Assembly (NCBI RefSeq): GCF_001591645.1
Contig: NZ_BCVH01000003.1
Location: 217,216-281,215 of the forward strand
Length of the DNA stretch: 64,000 nucleotides
DNA from: Robertmurraya korlensis NBRC 107688
GTDB taxonomy: Bacteria > Bacillota > Bacilli > Bacillales > Cytobacillaceae
Direction of reading: 5' to 3'
The stretch's first letter is position 1. Each line of letters starts with the position of its first letter. Of this stretch, positions 25,484 through 33,496 are shown in pieces. The notes under the pieces were generated by a model. It was not told the origin of the DNA. It saw nothing but the letters and a program-made list of their open reading frames with translations, and did not search any database. The translations under genes were made by a program, and so were the position numbers.

Positions 25484-25517
25484 AAAACAGCTCTGTTTAA
25501 AGACAGGGCTGTTTTAA
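25484..25517 (+). terminator. Terminator of the fructan operon
   Basis: Thirteen-bp stem (25484-25496 with 25503-25515, one G-U pair), six-base loop, TTTT at the end. Confidence 0.85.
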
Positions 25518-25597
25518 TATTGTTTAATTCCGGCATAAATAGAGGATATAATGTACTTGATTCAACAAGCTTTCGAAAAGCAGAGGGTTGAAGATTG

Positions 25598-25857
25598 TTT
25601 AGAACATGTGGATTCCAGATATTAGTGGAAATAGTGAACTAAACGGTCATTTAGGACATATGAATTCCAAGAATTAGTGGAATCAGTAAACTAAATGAGC
25701 ATTTAGAACATGTGAATTCCAGAAATTAGTGGAATCAGTGAACTAAACAATCATTTAGAACATATGAATTCCAGAAATTAGTGTAATTAGTGAACTTAAC
25801 GATCATTTAGGATATATGGTTTCCAGAAATTAGTGGAATCAGTGAACAAAACACTCA
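25598..25857. repeat. Five tandem 52-bp repeats
   Basis: Five exactly in-register copies start at 25598, 25650, 25702, 25754 and 25806. Each begins TTTAGRA(C/T)AT and contains ATTCCAGAAATTAGTGGAAT-like palindromic arms, TTTAG and CTAAA near the ends, and a four-base variable block before the final CA. There is no open frame and no CRISPR-like repeat/spacer layout. It lies between the fructan operon terminator and the MetE-like gene; function unknown. Confidence 0.95.
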
Positions 25858-25890
25858 TTTTCACCAAACCCATTGAACAAAATCACCACG

Positions 25891-25942
25891 GTTATAGCTA
25901 AAAGTTATAACGAGAGATAGTTATATAGTGTTACGTTATAAT
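25891..25942 (+). promoter_or_regulatory. GTTATA repeats and -10 box
   Basis: GTTATA occurs four times (25891, 25904, 25920, 25935), spaced 13-16 bases apart. The last copy runs into TATAAT (25937-25942), about 70 bases before the methyltransferase start. It may be an operator plus promoter. I looked for an S-box or T-box leader and saw none. Confidence 0.35.
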
Positions 25943-26012
25943 GATTTTCATATGCTACACTTACCTTAGTTCAGAAGATTAAGAGTTCTTAAAAGGAAGA
26001 GGGAGATCATTA

Positions 26013-27116
26013 ATGACAAAAACACTTGTGAAAGCACCATTTCGAGCAGACCATGTAGGAAGTTTATTGCGACCTGAGAAAATACATAAAGCTAGAAGAG
26101 ATTACCAAGCAGGCAATCTTACTTCACAAGAACTATACGCGATTGAAACGGAAGAGATTAAAAACATCGTTGACAAGCAAATCGAAGTCGGACTAAAAGC
26201 TGTGACCGATGGAGAATTTCGTCGTAGATTTTGGCATACGGATTTTCTCGAACATTTACTTGGCGTAGAGGGCTACGTTCCAGATCATGGTTTTGCCTTC
26301 AAGGGAGAAGAAACGGAAAGATACGATGTGCGTGTAACCGGGAAGATCTCGTTTAACCAAGATCACCCTCATATCAAGGAATTTATCGAATTTAAGGAAA
26401 TCGTTGGGGACCGTGCAGTGGCAAAACAAACGATTCCAAGTCCCAATCAATTATTTAACGCTGGAATTCGTAACCCGGAAATCTATCCAGACCTTGAAGA
26501 TTATACCAATGATATTATCCAAACATACCGTGATGCGATCAAAGCTTTCTATGATGCTGGCTGCCGTTACTTACAGTTAGATGATGTTTACATTGCCGGT
26601 CTAAATGCACCGAATATTCCATTTAATGATAGTGGCTATTCTCGTGAAGATTTAATTGAATTAGCTCTTCGTGTGGTGAATGGAGTATTAGATGATAAGC
26701 CGGAAGATCTCATTGTAACCACTCACCTCTGCCGTGGGAATTATCGTTCGAAATGGGCATTTGAAGGCAGTTATGCGAAAATCGCTCCAACGTTATTTGC
26801 AAAAGAAAAAGTCAATGGGTTTTTCTTAGAATATGATGATGATCGTTCCGGTGATTTCGGACCATTGGAATACATACCGAATGGGGAAGCACAAGTCGTA
26901 CTAGGTGTATTCACATCCAAACATGGGAAATTAGAAGATAAGGAAACGATTAAAGCACGTGTAGAAGAGGCGACAAAATATGTGCCATTGGAGCAATTAT
27001 GTATCAGTCCACAATGTGGATTTGCTTCCACGCATCACGGAAATATTTTAACCGAGGAAGAGCAATGGGCGAAGCTGAAATATATTGTAGATATTTCAAA
27101 GGAGATTTGGAGATAA
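26013..27116 (+). CDS. MetE C-domain-like methyltransferase (YxjG type)
   Basis: Cobalamin-independent methionine synthase-like protein, 367 residues, corresponding to the catalytic C-terminal barrel of MetE only, as in B. subtilis YxjG/YxjH. The zinc ligands are in place: His238 and Cys240 (THLCRGN), Glu273 (FLEYDD) and Cys335 (SPQCGFAS). Other family signatures are RADHVGSLLRP and the AVTDGEFRR stretch. Without the N-terminal folate half of MetE, the methyl donor may be different from the usual polyglutamyl folate. The start ATG follows GAGGGAGA. It is monocistronic between a tandem repeat and a terminator. Confidence 0.9.
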   Translation: MTKTLVKAPFRADHVGSLLRPEKIHKARRDYQAGNLTSQELYAIETEEIKNIVDKQIEVGLKAVTDGEFRRRFWHTDFLEHLLGVEGYVPDHGFAFKGEETERYDVRVTGKISFNQDHPHIKEFIEFKEIVGDRAVAKQTIPSPNQLFNAGIRNPEIYPDLEDYTNDIIQTYRDAIKAFYDAGCRYLQLDDVYIAGLNAPNIPFNDSGYSREDLIELALRVVNGVLDDKPEDLIVTTHLCRGNYRSKWAFEGSYAKIAPTLFAKEKVNGFFLEYDDDRSGDFGPLEYIPNGEAQVVLGVFTSKHGKLEDKETIKARVEEATKYVPLEQLCISPQCGFASTHHGNILTEEEQWAKLKYIVDISKEIWR

Positions 27117-27124
27117 GTTTTAAC

Positions 27125-27150
27125 GGACACCTTAGCGGGTGTTCTTTTTT
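27125..27150 (+). terminator. Terminator of the MetE-like gene
   Basis: Seven-bp stem GGACACC/GGTGTTC (one G-U) with a six-base loop and six T. Confidence 0.75.
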
Positions 27151-27301
27151 ATTGCCTGAATTTTTATTTAAGCTAATTCTCCAACAAACGGCTCATTGTT
27201 CCAGGCGGACTAAGGCCTTTCTATATTATATTTTCAACGAAGAAGAATTACTTAAGAAAAATGAACAATAGACCATACTTATGTAATAAAAAGTACAAAC
27301 C

Positions 27302-27703
27302 TTATGGCCTGTACCCGTAAGAAAAACCGAAAATAAACATAAAAAATAAAAAAATAGCAGCAGATGGAACCAAACTTACTAACACTAATAGCTTTGTCGT
27401 CTTACTTTGCGCGCTTTTAAACCATTTGTAATAGAGAAAAAGGAGAATGAGCAATAGAGGCCAGAAATAATAATCAATCACCGTATATACCCAACCCGAA
27501 TTTTCATCCCAGTAAGAATCTGGCACAGGTGCGATATTCTCATATTTTTTATCTATTTTATTTTTAATGGTTATAAAGATATAAGAAATAATAGAATAAT
27601 AAACTACAATAGTAACCTTAACCCACCAGAATAAATTTCTATTAAAAGTTACTATTATGAAGATTATTCCCAAAAGCACGTATAGTCCTGTGTATTGTCC
27701 CAT
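27302..27703 (-). CDS. Four-helix membrane protein, unknown
   Basis: Uncharacterised 133-residue membrane protein with four hydrophobic segments: LYVLLGIIFIIVTF, VKVTIVVYYSIISYIFI, FWPLLLILLFLYY and LLVLVSLVPSAAIFLFFMF. A short polar stretch (APVPDSYWDENSG) lies in the middle. The start is ATG 27703, with AAAGGGG nine bases upstream. No family is recognised. Confidence 0.65.
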   Translation of the reverse strand: MGQYTGLYVLLGIIFIIVTFNRNLFWWVKVTIVVYYSIISYIFITIKNKIDKKYENIAPVPDSYWDENSGWVYTVIDYYFWPLLLILLFLYYKWFKSAQSKTTKLLVLVSLVPSAAIFLFFMFIFGFSYGYRP

Positions 27704-27868
27704 TTCAATCGCCCCTTTATATATATTACCAAATATTTGTAAAATCTCCTATTATAACTAACGGTTTCTATTGTTGATAATCAAAGATAACCAAAAAGGC
27801 GAAACTATATTTCAGATAGATACGTAAACACTTCTAAAGGAAAATCACTGGAGAGGAAGTGAGCGTTT

Positions 27869-28039
27869 TTGGGAATTTTCTACAGCTTTTTTGTCGGAGT
27901 TATTTTCTTAGCGGTAGGTATTATTGCATTTTTTCCACCTCCTAAGCTACCTTGGCTTATAAGATTTATTATTATATTTATAGGTGTTGGTTTTATTTTG
28001 TCATCACTCTTAACATTATTTGGATTAATTTCTTCCTAA
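27869..28039 (+). CDS. Small hydrophobic membrane protein
   Basis: A 56-residue protein starting at TTG, about ten bases after GAGAGGAAG. It consists of two membrane helices (FFVGVIFLAVGIIAFF and a C-terminal IIIFIGVGFILSSLLTLFGL) joined by PPPKLPWLIR. It is an all-hydrophobic two-helix hairpin, plausible as a small membrane protein. The next gene starts about 80 bases later in the same direction. Family unknown. Confidence 0.5.
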   Translation: MGIFYSFFVGVIFLAVGIIAFFPPPKLPWLIRFIIIFIGVGFILSSLLTLFGLISS

Positions 28040-28119
28040 AATATATACTGTTTTATTTTAGTGGGAAAAATTTTAAGAAACTTAAATACTATACGAACGA
28101 GTTGATTTGGGGGAAAAAA

Positions 28120-28827
28120 ATGATCTTTCAACAAAAGTTAAATACTGAAGATATATTAGCTTTTCGCAAAAATGTTAGAGAAACATCAAGACAAATGAAG
28201 AATAGATATCTGTTGGTAGGTTCAATTAGTGCAATAATCTATTTTCTATATATACTGTATAAAACTTATAATGTGCCGGATGTTTACTTCATCGAGTTGT
28301 TCCCAACATATTCGAAGTGGGGTTTTTATATTTTTCATCTAGCCTCGTTCATTTTTATTATTTACCCAACTCTTGTTGAATTATCTTATTATCAGTCTGG
28401 TAGCCCTGTCTTTATAAAGCGTTCTAACGTATTGAATGAGCGTGAGGTCAATGTTGATCATCTAGGAATTTCTATAGAAAGTAAAGGGGATACCAATACG
28501 TATAAGTGGGAAAATATTTTAAGGGTTAGCGAGGACGATTTACGCTATTTCTTATATATTACAGACACAAAAGCAATCATTATTAATATAGAAACTATCA
28601 ATCTTACAGAGGAACAACAAACTCTTCTAAAACAACTAATTAGAGAACACACTAATTTGTCATCATCTATAGATAAAACCGAAAATATGAAAAGAACAGG
28701 TGTATGGTCATTTAAGACCAGGCTCATGTTAGTATTTTTGTATATATTGATTACTGGTATTTCAAGTCAAGACTGGGGAGTTACACTCAAAGAAGCGACC
28801 CAAGGAAGTAGAAAAACTTTTTGTTGA
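28120..28827 (+). CDS. YcxB-like membrane protein (frameshifted 3' end)
   Basis: Membrane protein whose residues about 30-190 follow the YcxB pattern: two helices (LLVGSISAIIYFLYILY and FHLASFIFIIYP), then the soluble YcxB-like domain (VNVDHLGISIESKGDTNTYKWENILRVSEDDLRYFLYITDTKAIIINI). The start is ATG 28120; the frame is open further upstream but without a ribosome site. After a third helix (LMLVFLYILITGISS) the frame ends soon. Removing one G at 28804 would join it to the next frame, giving QEVEKLFVEGNK without interruption. The two may therefore be one broken gene. Confidence 0.7.
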   Translation: MIFQQKLNTEDILAFRKNVRETSRQMKNRYLLVGSISAIIYFLYILYKTYNVPDVYFIELFPTYSKWGFYIFHLASFIFIIYPTLVELSYYQSGSPVFIKRSNVLNEREVNVDHLGISIESKGDTNTYKWENILRVSEDDLRYFLYITDTKAIIINIETINLTEEQQTLLKQLIREHTNLSSSIDKTENMKRTGVWSFKTRLMLVFLYILITGISSQDWGVTLKEATQGSRKTFC

Positions 28828-28837
28828 AGGAAATAAA

Positions 28838-29473
28838 GTGGGTGAAGACAAGGAAATCACAGAAAATCTAACTCAAGACAAAATAAATTTAGCAAAACAA
28901 ATGGTTTTGAACGTTCGTGACATTGATGATTATGAAATAGAGAAATCCTTTGAAATGCACGATCTACACATTGATATATACAGAGCACAAACCCAATTAA
29001 ATAAAAAATTAGGGATACCCGAGGAGACAACCATAAAGTCATTCTCAGGGGAATCTGAAACATGGAAAATAAACGACTATAAAATTGAAATCGACCCCAA
29101 GAGAGTTCAAACTGCTCCAGGAACCATATCTATGAAAGGGAAACAGACTTTTATGGCAGATTATTTCAAGGTAGAAGCACATATTTCCTTTAAGGATGTT
29201 TTTTCTGGCGAAGACCATAAGATTTATGAGTTTGAACTTACACCTGAAAAGCCTACACTCAAAAATGGTGAAATCACTGACGTAAAAATAGGGGAGTTAA
29301 ACATTGCAAGACAAAAAACCTCTCATACCTTTAGAATACCGATACTAAATAAATATAACGAGCCAGTTTCCTTAGATGATGTTTTACAAACGTATTTTAT
29401 CATTGAATGGGGAGGGCTACAGGATGAAACGAACAAGAGAGAGAGGATTGACCTCAAGTCAAATGGAGGATGA
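28838..29473 (+). CDS. Uncharacterised soluble protein, likely 3' part of a gene
   Basis: The frame encodes about 211 residues from GTG 28838. The frame is already open from 28751 and reads EVEKLFVEGNK before the GTG, which suggests it is the continuation of the preceding frameshifted gene. The helical first 70 residues (LTQDKINLAKQMVLNVRDIDD, IYRAQTQLNKKLGIPEE) are followed by a beta-rich domain (IEIDPKRVQTAPGTISMKGK, YFKVEAHISFKDVFSGE). I do not recognise the domain. No good ribosome site precedes the GTG. Confidence 0.55.
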   Translation: MGEDKEITENLTQDKINLAKQMVLNVRDIDDYEIEKSFEMHDLHIDIYRAQTQLNKKLGIPEETTIKSFSGESETWKINDYKIEIDPKRVQTAPGTISMKGKQTFMADYFKVEAHISFKDVFSGEDHKIYEFELTPEKPTLKNGEITDVKIGELNIARQKTSHTFRIPILNKYNEPVSLDDVLQTYFIIEWGGLQDETNKRERIDLKSNGG

Positions 29474-29490
29474 ATCCCAAAGTTAGAAAG

Positions 29491-29526
29491 ACGCCCTCCT
29501 GGTAAAATTAAGAAGGGTGTTTTGTT
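29491..29526 (+). terminator. Terminator-like hairpin
   Basis: ACGCCCTCCT pairs with AGAAGGGTGT (nine of ten positions) across a ten-base loop and is followed by a T-rich stretch. From here to 29846 there is no gene that I can see. Confidence 0.55.
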
Positions 29527-29547
29527 GTACTTTTAGACAAACGCGAC

Positions 29548-29590
29548 AGCATTCCTGTAATAATTTAAAAATGAGAATGAAATTTTAAAA
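29548..29590. other. Possible insertion-sequence end remnant
   Basis: The 14 bases AGCATTCCTGTAAT recur exactly at 63881-63894, and both copies are followed by a similar AAAATGAG-containing stretch. The copy at the right edge appears to lead into a mobile-element gene, so this copy may be a leftover end. Evidence is limited to this short match. Confidence 0.3.
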
Positions 29591-29846
29591 TAAGATTGTG
29601 AACCTAAAGACTTGCATTAGCACAATAAAAAATAAAATTAAAGAGCGAAAAATATACAGATTCTTGCTTTACCTGCGTATTTCGGCTAATTTACATTCAT
29701 AAAATCCACTGCCATTTAAAGCATTTATTAATTGCCAAATACAGGTTAGAGGGTTTTTAATTTCCTAAAACATATGAGATTATGAATATTGAAAAGCAAG
29801 AAAAACTAGGGCCTTATAAAATGGACCACCAGTAAGGGGGAAGGAT

Positions 29847-30236
29847 ATGAACCATATCGTTTTGTTTGATGGAGAATGTAATTTTTGTGATCGAAGTGTC
29901 CAATTCATTATTAAAAGGGATAAGGAAGCAGTATTTAAATTTACCTCTCTACAGAGTGATATAGGGCAAGAAATAACTAGAAAGCACCAAGTTCCCGGTG
30001 ATATAGACAGTATCATTGTAGTAAAAGACGATAAATATTACATTAAGTCAGCAGCAGCTCTTCAAATTTGTAAGCATTTATCAGGTGGGTGGAAGCTATT
30101 ATTTGTACTTTCAATCATACCAAAGCCGATTCGTGATAATTTCTACGATATCCTTGCGAAGAACAGATACAAATGGTTTGGAAAAAATGACCGCTGTATG
30201 ATACCCTCGCCTGAAATAAGAAATCGGTTTTTATAA
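29847..30236 (+). CDS. DCC-family thiol-disulfide protein (YuxK type)
   Basis: Small thioredoxin-fold protein of 129 residues in the DCC/DUF393 family (B. subtilis YuxK type). The family signature is at the N terminus: D8-G-E-C11-N-F-C14, the Cys pair of the putative redox site. The conserved VQFIIKRDKEAVFKFTSLQS and IIVVKDDKYYIKSAAALQI follow, with a C-terminal helical part (IPKPIRDNFYDILAKNRYKWFGK). The start ATG follows AAGGGGGAAGG. It is cytoplasmic; the partner is unknown. Confidence 0.9.
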   Translation: MNHIVLFDGECNFCDRSVQFIIKRDKEAVFKFTSLQSDIGQEITRKHQVPGDIDSIIVVKDDKYYIKSAAALQICKHLSGGWKLLFVLSIIPKPIRDNFYDILAKNRYKWFGKNDRCMIPSPEIRNRFL

Positions 30237-30300
30237 AAAGATAGAACACATTGATGTTTCTAATACCTAACACAAGCGAAAGTCTCTAGGTTTTTAAGAA

Positions 30301-30328
30301 TTCAAATAATCTCAAAAATTAGTATACT
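30301..30328 (+). promoter_or_regulatory. Probable sigma-A promoter of the macro-domain gene
   Basis: TTCAAA (30301-30306), 16-base spacer, TATACT (30323-30328), about 100 bases before the start of the macro-domain gene. Confidence 0.4.
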
Positions 30329-30427
30329 GAAAGAAAACTGCTGTTAGAGGATTAAGAAGTTACTGACCGAAGATAGATGCTAGCATTTTTGCTTAATAAC
30401 CTCCCACAAAAGAAAGAGGAGAAAGCC

Positions 30428-31442
30428 ATGCCATTAGAGATTGTCCGCCATGATCTGACAAAAATGAAGGTAGATGCGATTGTAAATGCTGCAAATACGG
30501 AATTAAAAATGGGTGGAGGTGTTTGTGGAGCGATTTTTCGGGCTGCCGGTGTGAATGAGCTAACCGAGGCATGCAATGAAATAGGGGAATGTGCCGTTGG
30601 TCAAGCAGTCATAACCGAAGGGTTTCACTTGTCAGCCAAATATATCATACATACACCTGGACCTATTTGGAAGGGTGGATCTCATCAAGAAGCAGAACTG
30701 CTTAAGAATTCCTATGAGCATTCTCTAAAGTTAGCAAAGAAAAATAAATGTGAGACTATCGCTTTTCCGCTAATTTCGACGGGTATCTATGGATTTCCAA
30801 AAGAAGAAGCGTTACAAATTGCCATTTCTAGCATTAGTCAATTCCTTTTGCATCATGACATGCTTGTGTATTTAGTCGTCTTTGATCATACTTCCTTTGG
30901 GTTAAGTCAAAAGCTTTTGTCATCTATCTATGAATATATTGATGAGCATTATGTTGAGGAAGTAGAACTTATGTTTCATCCTCGACCAGACCGATGGATC
31001 TTGGAAGAAATACAAGAGTCTGAAGCACAACCAGAGAATCTGCACGAAAAACAGAGTGATTTACCCATAGAAAATAGTCTAGCACATCTCGTAGAGGAAC
31101 TGGATGAGTCTTTTTCAGAACGTCTGCTTCGGTTAATTGATGAAAGAGGGATGACGGATGTAGAAACCTAATAGAAGGGCGAATATTGATCGTCGCTTGT
31201 TTTCAAAGATTCGTACGAAAGTAGATTATGTGCCTACAAAGAAAACAGCCCTTGCCTTTGCCATTGCGTTACATCTTAATGTACACGAGACAAACGAGTT
31301 ATTGTCTGCTGCAGGATATACATTGTCGCGTAGCAGTAAAGTAGATGTCATCATTGAATTTTTTATCCAACAAAGCAATTATAATATTCACGAAATCAAT
31401 GAAGCTTTATTTGCTTTTGATCAACCTTTACTCGGTGCATAA
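30428..31442 (+). pseudogene. Macro-domain protein with C-terminal HTH, frameshifted
   Basis: ADP-ribose-binding macro domain (about residues 1-170) with all key motifs: VDAIVNAANTELKMGGG, GGGVCGAIFRAAG and the STGIYGFP loop, consistent with ADP-ribosyl hydrolase activity. After a linker, a helical region (FSERLLRLIDERGMTD) leads into a conserved helix-turn-helix-like tail ([38 protein letters not shown]). The frame breaks at about 31166, where the run AAA carries one base too many: 31142-31171 ends in TAA while the tail continues in the next frame as [14 protein letters not shown] to 31442. The start is ATG 30428 after AGAGGAGA. A vWA gene follows 80 bases on. Confidence 0.82.
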
Positions 31443-31523
31443 ATGTCGCTTTCAAAGCGACCATTCCTTTTAATCATCTTGATATCCTACATGTATAACC
31501 GAATGAAGCGGAGGATATCAAGT

Positions 31524-32175
31524 ATGAAAAAGAATGTAACAGAAGTAGTGTTTATCTTAGACAAAAGTGGCTCCATGGCAGGACTTGAAACGGACACAAT
31601 CGGTGGCTATAACTCCATGCTTAAAAAGCAAAAGATGGCGGAAGGAGAAGCTTTCGTTACGACGGTATTATTTAATCATCAGTATGAACTCTTACATGAC
31701 CGAATCAGTGTAAAAGGCATTTCTCCCATTACTGAAAGGGACTATGAGGTAGGGGGGACAACGGCCTTACTCGATAATCGGCTTCTCTATCCAAAAAATC
31801 GTTAATGTTCAAAAACACACAAGTAGGGATGAGCGAGCCGAAAAGGTCCTTTTTGTCATTACAACCGATGGAATGGAAAATGCCAGTCGTGAATTTACCC
31901 CTGATAAAATAAAAAACATGATCACACACCAGAAAGAGAAATATGGATGGGATTTTATCTTTCTAGGTGCGAATATCGATGCCATTTCAACGGGTGCACA
32001 GTTCGGAATTTCTGAGGACTTCGCGGTTGATTACCATGCTGATGAGGTAGGAACAAAATTAAATTATGAAATGGTAAGCGAGGCAGTAGTAAAACTACGA
32101 AGCGGGAAGAACATAGATCGGAGCTGGAAAGAAGGGATTGAACGTGATTATAAGGGTCGCTCGAGAGATAAATAG
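31524..32175 (+). pseudogene. vWA-domain protein (TerY-like), frameshifted
   Basis: Von Willebrand type A domain protein of about 215 residues, cytoplasmic. The metal-ion site is complete across two frames: DKSGSM (residues 13-18), the Thr in GGTTALLD, and ITTDGMEN. The frame is lost at about 31776, where two bases seem to be missing after LLD; the +1 frame then reads IGFSIQKIVNVQKHTSRDER and continues to TAG at 32173-32175. The start ATG 31524 has GGAGG ten bases upstream. It sits directly behind the macro-domain gene, and the two are probably one operon ended by the hairpin at 32.25 kb. Confidence 0.8.
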
Positions 32176-32232
32176 GGGTAATGTTCTTGAATTTGCATCT
32201 TAATCGCCCAATAAAATGATTATAAACTCTAC

Positions 32233-32283
32233 ATAAGACTCTGTATCCGTTCATGACGATGAGGTACAGAGTCTTATTTTTTT
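32233..32283 (+). terminator. Terminator of the macro/vWA operon
   Basis: Perfect 13-bp stem ATAAGACTCTGTA/TACAGAGTCTTAT with a 19-base loop and a T run. The 250 bases that follow, up to the AraC gene, show no other feature. Confidence 0.85.
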
Positions 32284-32542
32284 AGCTTAGAAGCTCGCTG
32301 GAAAATGTCTGTTTTTTAAACAATTTAACCTGTTTTCTACATTCGGAATGTTACTTTAAGTGATTATAGTAAAGGTTACTAACCTCATCAAGTGAGGCTT
32401 CATACTTTCATTTTCTGTTTAAACAAAATCCTATAAATTATGTCGACTACCATGACCAATACAAACGTGGAAAAATAATAGCTGAAGGAAATAGCGAATC
32501 TGCAAATGTATGAATCTAAAATCTCCTGAAAGTAGGGATCCA

Positions 32543-33448
32543 ATGACATTGCATCGTACACATTCCGGTGAAACAGATCATCATCTTCAAAATAAGGGTA
32601 TATTTCTCCAGTATCATAAAAAAGGAATTGATGGAGATGGAAAATTACACCTTCATCTAGGGTATGAGATCTACCTTTTTTACAAAGGAAACGCTACTTT
32701 AATTATTGGCGATCAAGTGTATCCACTTCAAACTGGCGACATGGTCTTAATTCCAGGTCAGACCCCACATATATCAAAGCCCGATCCAGCTTATCCTTAT
32801 ATTCGAACAACGATTAACTTTTTAGATAGTCATGTAGGTATGTTTCCAGGTGATATTCTTGAACCTATTCTACAATTGTTTCAACATGATGGGCTGCTTA
32901 TTTCTTTGGATTTAAGTGGTCAGCATGAGATTGACAAATTAGTCTCCAAAATGAATGCTGAACTAAATAAAGACGAGTTTGGTCACGAAACAATGGCTTC
33001 CACAGTATTGTTCGAGTTGTTGGTTATCGCGTATAGGAAGGTTCAGGCAATGAATAATCAGACGCAATATAGACACCTGACCCAACAAGAAATGTATGTT
33101 GAGCAAATATTATCTATTATTAATAATACATTTAATGAAGAAATTGATTTGGATTTTATCGCCGACTCTATCAATATTAATAAACATTACATGTGTCATT
33201 GCTTTAAAGCAGTCACTGGCTACACGATTTCTACTTATATCCAACACAAACGGATGGAAGAGGCGAAGAAATTATTACAGTTTTCACCGAAATCAATGAC
33301 TCTTATTGGACAATCTGTCGGAATTAGAAATGTCTCTCACTTTAGCAGATTATTTAAGGAGCACTCTGGAATGACCCCCTCCGCTTTTCGGAAAAAGTAT
33401 AATTCCATGGTAAAAAAGCAATTTTCGATAAAAACGGAGCAACTGTAG
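32543..33448 (+). CDS. AraC-family regulator of the glucuronate locus
   Basis: AraC-type regulator of about 301 residues: a cupin sensor (HLHLGYEIYLFYKGNATLIIG, TGDMVLIPGQTPHIS) and a C-terminal DNA-binding domain (IDLDFIADSININKHYMCHCFKAVTGYT, LIGQSVGIRNVSHFSRLFKEHSGMTPSAFR). The start is uncertain: ATG 32543 has TAGGG seven bases upstream, while an in-frame ATG at 32510 has no visible site. It is the first gene of a run of codirected genes for glucuronoside and hexuronate use, so it probably responds to a uronic acid or its oligomer. Confidence 0.88.
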   Translation: MTLHRTHSGETDHHLQNKGIFLQYHKKGIDGDGKLHLHLGYEIYLFYKGNATLIIGDQVYPLQTGDMVLIPGQTPHISKPDPAYPYIRTTINFLDSHVGMFPGDILEPILQLFQHDGLLISLDLSGQHEIDKLVSKMNAELNKDEFGHETMASTVLFELLVIAYRKVQAMNNQTQYRHLTQQEMYVEQILSIINNTFNEEIDLDFIADSININKHYMCHCFKAVTGYTISTYIQHKRMEEAKKLLQFSPKSMTLIGQSVGIRNVSHFSRLFKEHSGMTPSAFRKKYNSMVKKQFSIKTEQL

Positions 33449-33496
33449 AAAATTTCAAACAGAAACTTTGAAGTATGATGATAAGGGGAGGGTGAT

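Noticed and set aside
25598..25857. CRISPR array
   Set aside because: Copies are contiguous 52-bp tandem units with only a few scattered substitutions; there are no unique spacers of about 30 bp and no cas genes.
25861..26012. S-box (SAM) or T-box leader before the MetE-like gene
   Set aside because: None of the conserved blocks of either class could be found in the 150 bases before the start codon.
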